Assembly: GCA_964582715.1 (NCBI GenBank)
Contig: CAZOSM010000004.1
Coordinates: 62,001-126,000, forward strand
Origin: MFZZ01 sp964582715
GTDB lineage: Bacteria > Patescibacteriota > Microgenomatia > UBA1406 > GWC2-37-13
Reading direction: 5' to 3'
Length of the DNA stretch: 64,000 nucleotides
In this document: piece after piece, positions 8,820 through 17,186 of the stretch
How the letters are laid out: every line of letters begins with the position of its first letter
Numbering within the stretch: position 1 is the stretch's first letter
Notes under the pieces: generated by a model
Databases searched by the model: none
Seen by the model: the letters and a program-made list of their open reading frames with translations, nothing else
What the model was told of the DNA's origin: nothing
Made by a program: the position numbers and the translations under genes

Positions 8820-9365
8820 TTAGGCCTCTTTTCTAATCTCCTCCATACTTTTTCCACTGACAGCAGAAAAATCGTAGTCATTGGCATCATAGCCTTCTTT
8901 TATATGTTCATCTTTATGTTTAATAAGAAGCCAGGCATTTGGCCCGCCAAATCCTTTCGTTTTAATAAGAGCAAATGAGCCTTGAATCTTTTTACCGAAT
9001 AAAGTGAATTTCAGCTCTCCTTTTTTAAGCCCTTCTTTCACGACTTTTTGTCCTTCATCATAGTCTTTAATAATTTCACGAACACCTTTTGAAACTTCAA
9101 TCTCTGGCAGGTAATAACCTTCATCCCAGATCATCACTGGTCCGGCACCATACTTTCCTTCATTAATAACACCTTCAAAATTACGGTATTCCATACTGTG
9201 ATCTGTTGTTTGCATAGCAAGTCTTTTCAGGGAGTTATCTAAGGTTGGACCTTTCGGTATTGCCCAAGATGGCATAACTTTTCCAATTTGCAGTCGAAAA
9301 TCATAATGAAGTCTGGTTGCGGCGTGTTTATGTATAACAAAAAGTAATTTTGAAGTTTTTTGCAT
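8820..9365 (-). CDS. DNA polymerase LigD 3'-phosphoesterase domain protein
   Basis: The 181-aa protein is a stand-alone version of the phosphoesterase domain found at the N-terminus of bacterial NHEJ ligase LigD. Family motifs are HKHAATRLHYDFRL near the start, MQTTDHSMEYRNFEGVI and YGAGPV in the middle, and WLLIKHKD near the end. The His, Arg and Asp of HxxxxHYDxRL and the His of DHSMEY form the manganese site that trims 3' phosphates or ribonucleotides. No Ku or ligase is visible nearby. The start was set at the internal ATG because a TATAAT (9372-9377) ends 6 nt before it; upstream in-frame sequence is not family-like. Confidence 0.88.
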   Translation of the reverse strand: MQKTSKLLFVIHKHAATRLHYDFRLQIGKVMPSWAIPKGPTLDNSLKRLAMQTTDHSMEYRNFEGVINEGKYGAGPVMIWDEGYYLPEIEVSKGVREIIKDYDEGQKVVKEGLKKGELKFTLFGKKIQGSFALIKTKGFGGPNAWLLIKHKDEHIKEGYDANDYDFSAVSGKSMEEIRKEA

Positions 9366-9371
9366 ATGAGA

Positions 9372-9377
9372 ATTATA
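9372..9377 (-). promoter_or_regulatory. -10 box of the LigD-type gene
   Basis: TATAAT on the minus strand ends 6 nt before the ATG at 9365, which implies a leaderless transcript and fixes the start codon. Confidence 0.6.
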
Positions 9378-9516
9378 CAAACATAACGTAGGAAAGTAAT
9401 TATTTACAAAAAGAAGGACAATTTCCCCGGACCGACACCTTGTAATATACCAGCACACCGCATTGTGTGGCGTATATGTAGTGAGTATCGATCCAGGGAT
9501 GAGCTGTCATCTTCGA

Positions 9517-9642
9517 TCAGAAAGTGGCCTTGCATCGCCAACATTTGTGCAAGCCATAGTTGACTTCAGTTACTAAGTCGTTCTTATGACATAGAGGGCA
9601 GTTTGGTATCACTTTCCCGATACAGCGAATTAGCCATTTCAT
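9517..9642 (-). CDS. 41-aa zinc-ribbon peptide
   Basis: A short frame encodes 41 residues beginning MKWLIRCIGKVIPN, with two CxxC knuckles, CPLC (15-18) and CWRC (34-37), spaced as in a treble-clef or ribbon zinc site. A strong AAGGAG Shine-Dalgarno sequence lies 7 nt before the ATG, which argues for real translation in a genome where most genes lack one. It lies alone between AlkA and the LigD-type gene, all on the minus strand. Its function is unknown; a nucleic-acid-binding or adaptor role is only a guess. Confidence 0.68.
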   Translation of the reverse strand: MKWLIRCIGKVIPNCPLCHKNDLVTEVNYGLHKCWRCKATF

Positions 9643-9725
9643 CCTTACACTCCTTTCTGCTATATACAGCTCATGACTAACTCAAATTATATATAAATGT
9701 ATCGAAAATACAATACTATAGGAAA

Positions 9726-10322
9726 TTAGGTATTATCAAGTGAGTTCCACAAGATACGACAAGCATAGGTCCGGTAAGGTTTCCAGTTTTCGCTTATCTC
9801 AAGCAGTTTCTCAACTGTCGGATCCTTAATCTGGTAGAGTTTTTCAATAGCTCGTTTAAGTCCAAGGTCTCCTGTTGAGAATAAGTCTTCTCGACCCAAT
9901 GAGAACATAAGAAACATCTCAGCTGTCCAACGGCCTATGCCTTTTACTTTAGTCAGCTCATCAATCACTTCCTGTTCTGTCATATCTTTTAATGATTCAA
10001 GGTGTACTTGTTTGGTAATCACCTTATCTGCTAAATCTAAGATATATTTAGCTTTCGCATTAGAGATACCAAGTGCACGAAGTTCTTCCACAGAAAGTGT
10101 ATGCACACGCTCTGGTTCAATGACATCATCTAGTAGTCGTTTAAACCGGTTATAGATTACATCACTTACTTTTACAGAAAGCTGTTGTGAAATGATTAAT
10201 TCACAAAGTGAAGCAAAATAGTTGTCAGACTCAGTTTTCACTATTGTTTTCCCATGCTGCATGGCGGCTTTATACAGTATTAGGTCTTTCTTCTTGAAGT
10301 GGTTGAGAATTTGTTTGTTCAT
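9726..10322 (-). CDS. DNA-3-methyladenine glycosylase, AlkA type
   Basis: The 198-aa HhH-GPD protein should excise alkylated purines from DNA. The helix-hairpin-helix (LTKVKGIGRWTAEMFLMF, about 123-140) is followed by the catalytic aspartate D152 in FSTGDLGL. It lacks the N-terminal TBP-like domain of E. coli AlkA, like many short bacterial versions. The start overlaps the upstream ferric-reductase-like gene by 53 nt. A later ATG would avoid this but would remove the conserved FKKKDLILYKAA segment, so the overlap is kept. AlkD and Nth elsewhere in the window complete a repair set. Confidence 0.9.
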   Translation of the reverse strand: MNKQILNHFKKKDLILYKAAMQHGKTIVKTESDNYFASLCELIISQQLSVKVSDVIYNRFKRLLDDVIEPERVHTLSVEELRALGISNAKAKYILDLADKVITKQVHLESLKDMTEQEVIDELTKVKGIGRWTAEMFLMFSLGREDLFSTGDLGLKRAIEKLYQIKDPTVEKLLEISENWKPYRTYACRILWNSLDNT

Positions 10323-10989
10323 TTGCGGTTTGAGTACTATTTTTTAAACGAGAAATCCATAATGCTATTCTAAGAACTATCACACTTACTCCTGCTACAA
10401 AGACAAAAATACTGAAAGGTGGGAATAATGAATCTCCTCCACCCAAAAGCCATTCTAACCAATCAGTATAGAGTAGCATTCCAAAATGTAAAATTGAGAG
10501 GGCATAGGCAATATATCCCAGCCGTAGCAACTGTCTCCAGAGTTTACCTCCTAACTTCTGGACCATAGATTTTCGAGAAATATAAACCATTCCCGCATAC
10601 ATAATAATTGCGATCACAGCGCTGAGAAAAGGTATAAGGCGATCTTCCTGAAGGTAATAGATCACATAAGGTTTAGCGCGAGAAGACATAAATAATGCAA
10701 AATAGGTATGAAATAATGCATATATAAACCCAATAACTCCCAGATGTTTACGGTAAATGATAAAGTGATCAGCGAAGTTCCAGAAGTAACATAGGCCGCT
10801 TAGTGCAAACGAGAGGCCAATAAGTAGAATGCTCACATCAGCTGCTACTCTATTTGCTATGAATAAACTAAAAGTACCTCTTTGTACAAAATAGTAAAGA
10901 GCAACAACTATATAGACAAAAAGACTGTAAATAATCATATTTCGCCAAAGAGATAGCGTTGTATTAGATTGGCTGTTGTCAGGATTCAT
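10270..10989 (-). CDS. Ferric-reductase-like transmembrane protein
   Basis: The 239-aa product has about six membrane helices and the histidine pattern of the ferric-reductase-like heme membrane domain: RKHLGVIGFIYALFHTYFAL (about residues 80-100) and LGYIAYALSILHF (about 155-170), which can ligate two hemes. It has no flavin domain, so it resembles MsrQ or YedZ-type cytochromes that need a partner reductase. The hydrophilic tail (about 215-239) is encoded by DNA that overlaps the start of the AlkA gene. The physiological electron donor is unknown. Confidence 0.75.
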   Translation of the reverse strand: MNPDNSQSNTTLSLWRNMIIYSLFVYIVVALYYFVQRGTFSLFIANRVAADVSILLIGLSFALSGLCYFWNFADHFIIYRKHLGVIGFIYALFHTYFALFMSSRAKPYVIYYLQEDRLIPFLSAVIAIIMYAGMVYISRKSMVQKLGGKLWRQLLRLGYIAYALSILHFGMLLYTDWLEWLLGGGDSLFPPFSIFVFVAGVSVIVLRIALWISRLKNSTQTANEQTNSQPLQEERPNTV

Positions 10990-11045
10990 ATATTAGCCCA
11001 AGTATATCGAATTTCTGCCATTCTATCTAGTATTATTAAAGTGAC

Positions 11046-11480
11046 ATGAAGAAACAATATCTGATTGGTATAGTTTTGATGATTCTGTTAATTGTACTGG
11101 GTGGATATGTATATATGCAGAAACAAAGGGTACACACTCAGCCAGAAGATGCACTGTGGGAGAATTATGAAGTAAGAGAGGTGGAAATAGAAGGCAAAGT
11201 ATATAAACTGATTGTAGCTGATACTCCAGCAAGATGGCAAAAGGGACTTATGTTTGTCAGAAAACCAGTAACAGGGTTTGATGGCATGATTTTTATTTTT
11301 CCTTCTTACCAGTATCAGCGTTTTTGGAATATGAATACTTTTGAGAATCTCACTTTATATTGGATGAAAGGTGAAGAGGTTGTAGGGAAAAGCCAGCTTC
11401 CTTCAATTGAAGAGAGTAAAGATATTGTTCGTGTTTCTTCTCCGGAGCCAGTAAATATAGTTGTAGAAATAATTAATTAA
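11046..11480 (+). CDS. DUF192 family secreted protein
   Basis: The 144-aa protein has an N-terminal membrane anchor or signal (residues 5-22) and a DUF192 domain (about 45-142), recognisable by TPARWQKGLMFVRKPVTGFDGMIF broken around the conserved Gly-Leu-Met, and by WNMNTFENLTLYWM. The family is widespread and of unknown function; the domain faces outward here. The gene ends in a clear hairpin terminator. Confidence 0.83.
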   Translation: MKKQYLIGIVLMILLIVLGGYVYMQKQRVHTQPEDALWENYEVREVEIEGKVYKLIVADTPARWQKGLMFVRKPVTGFDGMIFIFPSYQYQRFWNMNTFENLTLYWMKGEEVVGKSQLPSIEESKDIVRVSSPEPVNIVVEIIN

Positions 11481-11506
11481 AAAACCGAGGTATGACCCTC
11501 GGTTTT
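11481..11506 (+). terminator. Intrinsic terminator, probably bidirectional
   Basis: A perfect 10-bp stem, AAAACCGAGG with CCTCGGTTTT, encloses a 6-nt loop (TATGAC). It starts one base after the DUF192 stop. The A tract on one side and T tract on the other let it serve the convergent YtxH-like gene as well. Confidence 0.9.
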
Positions 11507-11530
11507 ATGACTCATGTACGGTACTTTAAA

Positions 11531-11806
11531 TCAAAGTGCGATTGATCCATTGTTTTTAAGCTTTTTAGAAGCTTTATCTTGGATGTTATCTTTTGTGTGT
11601 TCCGCTCTACTGCTGAGTAGGTTAAATGAATCCTGTGTTTTTTTCTTAACATCATCTAACCTCTCCATGACTTTCTTTCTATTATCTTTGTTAGATAAGT
11701 AAAGAGTTGCTGCCGATCCAAGTGCAATACCTGCTGCAGCTCCCACAACTCCTGCCACAAAAGGATCTTTCGCTCTTTGTTCTGCTAAATGGTTTTGATC
11801 TTGCAT
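11531..11806 (-). CDS. YtxH-like small membrane protein
   Basis: The 91-aa protein has a single glycine- and alanine-rich membrane helix (VAGVVGAAAGIALGSAATLY, about 17-36) followed by a charged helical tail with KKVMERLDDVKKKTQDSF. This is the pattern of YtxH general-stress proteins. The function of the family is not settled. A TATTAT box ends 6 nt before the ATG. The opposing DUF192 gene shares its terminator. Confidence 0.72.
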   Translation of the reverse strand: MQDQNHLAEQRAKDPFVAGVVGAAAGIALGSAATLYLSNKDNRKKVMERLDDVKKKTQDSFNLLSSRAEHTKDNIQDKASKKLKNNGSIAL

Positions 11807-11919
11807 AGATAAATAATAAATTAATAACGTATTCTTATCTTATATTCATAATTACAAAATAGAATAAAGAATATGATAAAGTATCGTAAGAACAGTATTA
11901 CTAATTAATTATTTTATTT

Positions 11920-12393
11920 ATGCCTTTACCAATAGGAATGCAGGCACCAGAATTTAACCTGCCAGATCACAATGGAAAAAATCATAACATTACTCAATAC
12001 AGAGGAAGCTGGGTGGTTGTATACTTCTATCCAAAAGATGATACACCTGGTTGTACAAAAGAAGCTTGTTCATTCCGTGATCATTTTGAAGTTCTGAAAG
12101 CACAAGGGATAGTAGTATTGGGAATTTCAAAAGACACACAAGCATCACATAAAAAGTTTACTGAAAAATATAATTTAAATTTTACTCTGTTGAGCGATAC
12201 GGAAGGGGAGGTTATTAAAAAGTATGAAGCATGGGGAGAGAAGAAAATGATGGGGAAAACGTATGAAGGAATACTACGTATTACATATATTCTCGATCCA
12301 CAAGGCATTATTCGTAAAGTATACGAACAGGTCAAGCCAGATGATCATGCCCAAGAGATACTTACAGATATCAATGCTTTACGACAAGAATAA
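11920..12393 (+). CDS. bcp: Thioredoxin-dependent thiol peroxidase (Bcp/PrxQ)
   Basis: The 157-aa peroxiredoxin has peroxidatic Cys45 and resolving Cys50 in TPGCTKEACSFRD, the spacing typical of PrxQ. Flanking motifs GSWVVVYFYPKDD and SDTEGEV also match. It reduces hydrogen peroxide and organic hydroperoxides, with thioredoxin as donor. The coding region ends 3 nt before the convergent glpX stop. Length and motifs are complete. Confidence 0.95.
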   Translation: MPLPIGMQAPEFNLPDHNGKNHNITQYRGSWVVVYFYPKDDTPGCTKEACSFRDHFEVLKAQGIVVLGISKDTQASHKKFTEKYNLNFTLLSDTEGEVIKKYEAWGEKKMMGKTYEGILRITYILDPQGIIRKVYEQVKPDDHAQEILTDINALRQE

Positions 12394-12396
12394 CTA

Positions 12397-13335
12397 TTAC
12401 TCCTCTTGGTGATGAGTAATAATATACCTCACAGTGCCTGAGGTTTTCCTCATTGCAACAGATTGAGTTATTATTGTCTCTGGTGTAAAAACAACACCTG
12501 GGAGAAGAGGCCCATCGATAACGCCTGTTGCGGTAAAGGTGAGTAAATCTCCTTTTGCCATATCTTTTGCTGTCAATATTTGTGTATCGTTGAGACCCAT
12601 TTCCTGTAGTTTCCTCTTATCCTCTTCGTTTCGAGGTTTAAAGCGACCTAATATCTCACCATCAAGAATACGCAAAGCAACAGCAGCAAGTACTCCTTCC
12701 GTGCTTCCACCACTGCCGATAAGCATATCAATAGGACTTTCTTGTAAACAGGTAGAAACAGCTACAGCAACATCTCCATCTGTTACTAACCGTATACGAG
12801 CACCAGTTGCTCTTACTTCTTTGATTAGGTTTTCGTGTCGGGGTCTATCTAGCATACTTACGGTTAGTTCTTCAATATCTTTTCCGAGAGCTTTAGCAAC
12901 CTTTGTAATATTGTCTTTAACCGGCGCATCAAGATCAATAACGCTTTTTGCTTCTTTTGAGACAGCAATTTTATCCATATATGTATCTGGAGCAGAAAGG
13001 AGGCTTCCTTTTGGACCAGTAGTAATAACCGTGAGTGCATTATATCGCCCATATGCCACACTGTCAGTACACTCAAGCGGGTCAACAGCGATATCCATCT
13101 CCGGACCAGTACCTTTGCCTACTTTCTCACCAGTATATAGTTCGGGCGCTTCATCCTTGCTCCCTTCACCAATTACAATAGTTCCTGAAAAATCTACTTG
13201 GTTAAATCGAGTCCGCATAGCGTCAACTGCTGCTTTATCTGCTCCTTTTTTATCTCCGCGACCAATCCACTTTGCTGATGCAATTGCTGCAGCTTCGGTA
13301 ACTCGTACAAATTCAAGAGCTAAGTTTCTATCCAT
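12397..13335 (-). CDS. glpX: Fructose-1,6-bisphosphatase class II
   Basis: The 312-aa protein is a complete GlpX-type enzyme. Metal- and substrate-binding motifs are visible: D33 in KKGADKAAVDAMR, E57 in VIGEGSKDEAPELY, D85 and E88 in VDPLECT, and the GSGGSTEGVLAAVALR block. It removes the 1-phosphate from fructose-1,6-bisphosphate, the committed step of gluconeogenesis. It is the last gene of the minus-strand run fba-gap-pgk-glpX, which suggests that the run serves sugar synthesis as well as breakdown. The usual Gly of the DPLEGT motif is Cys here. Confidence 0.95.
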   Translation of the reverse strand: MDRNLALEFVRVTEAAAIASAKWIGRGDKKGADKAAVDAMRTRFNQVDFSGTIVIGEGSKDEAPELYTGEKVGKGTGPEMDIAVDPLECTDSVAYGRYNALTVITTGPKGSLLSAPDTYMDKIAVSKEAKSVIDLDAPVKDNITKVAKALGKDIEELTVSMLDRPRHENLIKEVRATGARIRLVTDGDVAVAVSTCLQESPIDMLIGSGGSTEGVLAAVALRILDGEILGRFKPRNEEDKRKLQEMGLNDTQILTAKDMAKGDLLTFTATGVIDGPLLPGVVFTPETIITQSVAMRKTSGTVRYIITHHQEE

Positions 13336-13382
13336 AGGGTTTGAGAGAATAATAATTAATCTTTATAAGAATTAGGTAAAAA

Positions 13383-14603
13383 TTATAAATCTTTATGCTT
13401 CTTCTTATTTTCTATGAGTGCTTCAATACCAGGTAAAGTGCCGTTTTCTATAAACTCAAGCATAGCACCACCACCAGTTGAAATATGGGTGATCTTTTCT
13501 ATATATTCTTTTTTAGCAATTGCAGCAAGCGTATCGCCACCACCAATTACCGATACTGCCTCTGTATTTTCTGTAATTGCATAATAGAGAAAATCGGTGC
13601 CGTGTCTATAGTGCAAATTTTCAAAATACCCAATTGGGCCATTCCAGATAATTGTTTTTGCTTTTGAAATAATAGCACCAATTTTTGCTTGCGTTTCTGG
13701 TCCAATATCTAATATATTTCCTTTTGCAGGTACTTCTGTCACTTTGCAGATTGTACCTCCATGTTCCAATTCCTGTGGATTCCCAATTACACAATCAAGA
13801 GGTAAAATAAGCGAGCATTTTTCTTTATCAGCCTTTTTCATAAGAGCTTTAGCAATACCTGTTTCTTCTTTTTCAACAAGACTGGTTCCAACAGATAATC
13901 CTTTCGCCAAAAGAAACGTATTTGCAAGTGCCCCTCCAATAATAAGATGATCCGTAAGAAGCATGAGTTTATCTATAATATTTATTTTGGTTGAAATTTT
14001 GGATCCACCAATAATGCCAACAACAGGTTTCGCTGGTTTGTCTGTTACTTTCAAAATCATCTCAATCTCTTTTTTGAGAAGTAGTCCCCCGTATGAAGGA
14101 AGAAATTTTGTGACACCCACAACCGAGGCATCTGCCCTGTGAGATACGCCAAAGGCATCATTCACAAACACATCAGCCAAGGAAGCAAGTTTTTCTGCAA
14201 AATCTGGATCATTCTTTTTTTCGCCAGGATAAAACCGTGTATTTTCTAACACAATAATCTGCTTTGAAGATTGTTTCGCAATTGTATTACTTTTGTCAGT
14301 GATAAAGTCATCAATAAGTGTAATCGTATTATCGGGAAGGTATTTTTTTAGTTGATTGCATATTATACGCAGAGAATATTTCGGATCAGGTTCGCCTTTT
14401 GGTCTACCCAGATGGGAGGCAATAATGATCTTATTATTATTTTGGAGAAGAAGTTGGATTGTTGGGATAGCTTGCCTGATACGGGCATCATCTGCAATTG
14501 TCAGCGAATTTGGGTTGAGACTGACATTAAAGTCTACTCTTAAAAGTACCCGCTTATTTTTAGGTTGTCTCTCATCAATAAATCGTATTTGAGATAAGTG
14601 CAT
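13383..14603 (-). CDS. pgk: Phosphoglycerate kinase
   Basis: The 406-aa enzyme transfers phosphate between 1,3-bisphosphoglycerate and ADP. The N-domain motif VLLRVDFNVSL, the SHLGRPKG loop, FVNDAFGVSHR and the C-terminal VIGGGDTLAA nucleotide loop are all present. The start was placed at the first ATG (MHLSQIRF); a TTG 12 nt earlier, abutting the gap stop, is less likely. The gene follows gap with a 12-nt gap, so the two are co-transcribed. Confidence 0.97.
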   Translation of the reverse strand: MHLSQIRFIDERQPKNKRVLLRVDFNVSLNPNSLTIADDARIRQAIPTIQLLLQNNNKIIIASHLGRPKGEPDPKYSLRIICNQLKKYLPDNTITLIDDFITDKSNTIAKQSSKQIIVLENTRFYPGEKKNDPDFAEKLASLADVFVNDAFGVSHRADASVVGVTKFLPSYGGLLLKKEIEMILKVTDKPAKPVVGIIGGSKISTKINIIDKLMLLTDHLIIGGALANTFLLAKGLSVGTSLVEKEETGIAKALMKKADKEKCSLILPLDCVIGNPQELEHGGTICKVTEVPAKGNILDIGPETQAKIGAIISKAKTIIWNGPIGYFENLHYRHGTDFLYYAITENTEAVSVIGGGDTLAAIAKKEYIEKITHISTGGGAMLEFIENGTLPGIEALIENKKKHKDL

Positions 14604-14615
14604 ATATGCTAACAA

Positions 14616-15629
14616 TTAGACATAATCAGATACTTTTTCAACAAGATCGACAAGCCTTGTTGAGTAGCCCCATTCGTTGTCGTACCAACCATATATCTGA
14701 ACAAAATTTCCATTAATTACTTTGGTATAGTTTGCATCAAACGTACATGAGGCAGGTGAGCCAATGTAATCTGAGGAAACTAATGTTTCATTTGTATAGT
14801 AAAGAATACCTTTCATTGAGTTGTCCGAAGCCTGTTTAAAAAGCTCATTCACTTCTTCAGCAGAGGTTTGTTTCTCGACAACAGCTCCAATAATAGATAT
14901 CGAACCAGTAGGGACCGGAACGCGGATGGAACCCACCTCAATTTTCCCCAGCAATTCAGGGATGGTCTTAGCAACAGCTTTTGCTGCTCCAGATGTTGAA
15001 GGAACAATATTAAGCATTGCAGAACGAGATCTATCAAAAGATTTACCAGTATCATCAAGCATTGCTTGAGTCATAGTAACAGCATGAACTGTGGTGAGAG
15101 TACCAGAAACTACTTTCAAAGCATCTTGTAATACTTTAAACATAGGACTCGCACAGTTTGTGGTACAAGATGCATTTGAGATTATTTGCTCATTTTGCCA
15201 ATCAATTTTATCGTCATTAACGCCTAAAACGACATGAGTTGTCTCATCATCTTTAGAAGGAGCAGTAAGGATAACTTTTTTCACACTGTCTGTGAGATGT
15301 TTTGCTAAATCAGCTTTTTTAGTGAATGCACCTGTGGCATCTATAACCACATCTACATCATGTTCGCCCCAGGGAATTGCTGTTGGATCATCTGTCTGTG
15401 AAGTAGTAATTAATTTGCCATTAACTTCTATACCCTTTTCTACAGCTTTAACATCTTTATCAAATGTTCGATATACAGAATCATGTTTCAAGACATATGC
15501 CAACATTTCATTTGCAGTCTTTCGAGTGTTGATATGTACAATTTCATATGTATCGCGCAGAGTAGAAATACGTGTAAATGCTCTCCCGATTCGTCCAAAT
15601 CCGTTTAATCCAACTTTAATTCGTTTCAT
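14616..15629 (-). CDS. gap: Glyceraldehyde-3-phosphate dehydrogenase
   Basis: The 337-aa enzyme has the catalytic pair C155 (SNASCTTNC) and H182 and complete sugar-phosphate motifs (NIVPSTSGAAKAV). At the end of the second beta strand, where NAD-specific enzymes read AINDL with a ribose-binding Asp, this one reads HINTRK (T35, R36). Loss of that Asp together with a new basic residue is the pattern of enzymes that accept NADP, such as GapB (inference). It sits between the aldolase and pgk genes. Confidence 0.95.
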   Translation of the reverse strand: MKRIKVGLNGFGRIGRAFTRISTLRDTYEIVHINTRKTANEMLAYVLKHDSVYRTFDKDVKAVEKGIEVNGKLITTSQTDDPTAIPWGEHDVDVVIDATGAFTKKADLAKHLTDSVKKVILTAPSKDDETTHVVLGVNDDKIDWQNEQIISNASCTTNCASPMFKVLQDALKVVSGTLTTVHAVTMTQAMLDDTGKSFDRSRSAMLNIVPSTSGAAKAVAKTIPELLGKIEVGSIRVPVPTGSISIIGAVVEKQTSAEEVNELFKQASDNSMKGILYYTNETLVSSDYIGSPASCTFDANYTKVINGNFVQIYGWYDNEWGYSTRLVDLVEKVSDYV

Positions 15630-15686
15630 AGAATATTATGCGTAATTGATAATGAATACATAGTCATTCTTTAGTTAACTATGTGT

Positions 15687-16637
15687 TTAGTCTATATCAG
15701 ATTTTCCTTCAGAAAATTCTTGTTTTGTAGCTGCTCCTTCATTATAAATTTTCATAGCTTCTTCAACAGATTTATCCTCTACGGTTACTGCATAAATTGC
15801 ATTTGTAAAGCTTACTGCCTCAGCAAGAGGTCGTTGGTGAATGTTTCTGCCTGTTGCATTGCCACTTGCACCACCAACATGTATCTGTTCATATAATCCT
15901 TTAAGAAACTTTTCAGCATCAGTAGAAGATCCACCTGCACACACAACTCGGGTTCTACCTGCTGCGCCAACTGCTTCTTGGAGAAGCTCGGCTGAGTTTT
16001 TACCTTCTTGTTTTGGTGCATTGACTTTTACAAAGTCAGAACCTAAACATGCTGCAACGCCAGCTGCGCCAGCAATAAGATGAGGATCTTTTTCATCTGG
16101 AACAGCTTCACCTCGTGGATAAATCCAGAGCACAGTAATTAATCCAGCAGTATGAGCATCATATATAAGCTGAGCTGCCTCAGAAAGCATCTGTGCTTCA
16201 AACTCACTTCCTAAGTAAATGGTGTAGCCAATACCTGCAATCTTCAGTCCACTATTTTCACGAAGCTCCATAACATGATCAATACCGTACCAGGCCATAC
16301 TAAGCGGGTCTGATTGTTCTGTGTTAACCAAATGAGATTTTGAGTTGAGCTTCACCATATAGGGGATATTTTTGTAATCTGGGCCATACTTTGCGATCAT
16401 ACCAAGTTGAGTTGCAAAAACGCCAATATTGCCTTTATCTGCAATACGGAAAATATGTTCTGGATCGTTATCTTCTTTGGCAATATCTGGGCCATAGAAA
16501 TCATCATTTAAATGTTCGACCTTTTGGTCTCCTGCAAGAAGCATGAGGCGACCTGTATCGTGAGTTACTAGTCGATAGTTTTCTTCGTATAACTGTTTCA
16601 TTTCAGAAGGTATGTAAGCCGGAACGTGGATTTTCAT
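15687..16637 (-). CDS. Class I fructose-bisphosphate aldolase (DhnA/FbaB type)
   Basis: The 316-aa protein is an archaeal-type class I aldolase of the DeoC/FbaB superfamily. Key signatures are LLAGDQKVEHLNDDF near residue 34, the Schiff-base lysine K204 in DFVKVNAPK, and the phosphate-binding VCAGGSS and GGASGNATGRN loops. It splits or forms fructose-1,6-bisphosphate without a metal. It is the first gene of the fba-gap-pgk-glpX run; a CATAAT sequence ends 7 nt before its ATG. Confidence 0.92.
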   Translation of the reverse strand: MKIHVPAYIPSEMKQLYEENYRLVTHDTGRLMLLAGDQKVEHLNDDFYGPDIAKEDNDPEHIFRIADKGNIGVFATQLGMIAKYGPDYKNIPYMVKLNSKSHLVNTEQSDPLSMAWYGIDHVMELRENSGLKIAGIGYTIYLGSEFEAQMLSEAAQLIYDAHTAGLITVLWIYPRGEAVPDEKDPHLIAGAAGVAACLGSDFVKVNAPKQEGKNSAELLQEAVGAAGRTRVVCAGGSSTDAEKFLKGLYEQIHVGGASGNATGRNIHQRPLAEAVSFTNAIYAVTVEDKSVEEAMKIYNEGAATKQEFSEGKSDID

Positions 16638-16714
16638 ACAAATTATTATGAATTAATAATCATGAAGCTCACCAAATTAATCTCTCATACACCATCATAC
16701 ATTCTTTAAAAGCA

Positions 16715-16743
16715 TTGTCAATAGTTACATTATAGTGTAATAT
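16715..16743 (+). promoter_or_regulatory. Promoter of the HIT gene
   Basis: TTGTCA (16715-16720) and TAATAT (16738-16743) are separated by 17 nt. The -10 ends 8 nt before the ATG, so the transcript is probably leaderless. Confidence 0.45.
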
Positions 16744-16751
16744 TCAAGTGT

Positions 16752-17147
16752 ATGGAAGAAACATGCATCTTTTGTAAGATTGTAAAGGGAGAAATGCCTA
16801 GCTATAAAGTATATGAAGATAAATCTTTTTTGGCATTTATGGATGTATTTCCTCGAGCAAAAGGTCATGTACTCGTGATTCCAAAAGAACACTATCGATG
16901 GGTGTATGATGTCCCAGAATTTGGACGTTATTTTGAAGTTGCAAAGGAAGTTGGACAGAAGCTCCAGAAGGCGCTCGAAGCAGATTTCATAAGCTTTGTT
17001 ACCGTAGGAGAGGAAGTTCCACATGCACATATTCATGTTATTCCACAGATGGAAGGACACATTAATGGGTTCAAATTTACAGATGTGAAGGATATTTCAA
17101 AAAAAGAGCTTGCAGAACTTGCAGAAACTGTTAAAAATATTATATAA
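16752..17147 (+). CDS. HIT family nucleotide hydrolase
   Basis: The 131-aa protein has the histidine triad HAHIH (91-95) with nucleophile H93, and an N-terminal zinc pair C5-x-x-C8 as in HinT-like members. It should hydrolyse nucleoside phosphoramidates or other adenylylated compounds. There is no Shine-Dalgarno sequence. It starts 114 nt from the divergent aldolase gene. Confidence 0.93.
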   Translation: MEETCIFCKIVKGEMPSYKVYEDKSFLAFMDVFPRAKGHVLVIPKEHYRWVYDVPEFGRYFEVAKEVGQKLQKALEADFISFVTVGEEVPHAHIHVIPQMEGHINGFKFTDVKDISKKELAELAETVKNII

Positions 17148-17186
17148 CCTTATGTAAACTTCTACATTGGCTATTAATAAAAAATT

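Noticed and set aside
8686..8822. Minus-strand frame open for about 45 codons after the LigD-type gene
   Set aside because: It has no start codon or Shine-Dalgarno sequence and matches no family.
12539..13375. Long open frame (278 codons) on the plus strand
   Set aside because: It is antisense to glpX, which has complete family motifs; its composition (Ser/Leu/Ile-rich) is typical of an antisense shadow.
14604..14615. TTG start for pgk directly next to the gap stop
   Set aside because: The ATG four codons later gives the normal N-terminus; there is no Shine-Dalgarno sequence for either.
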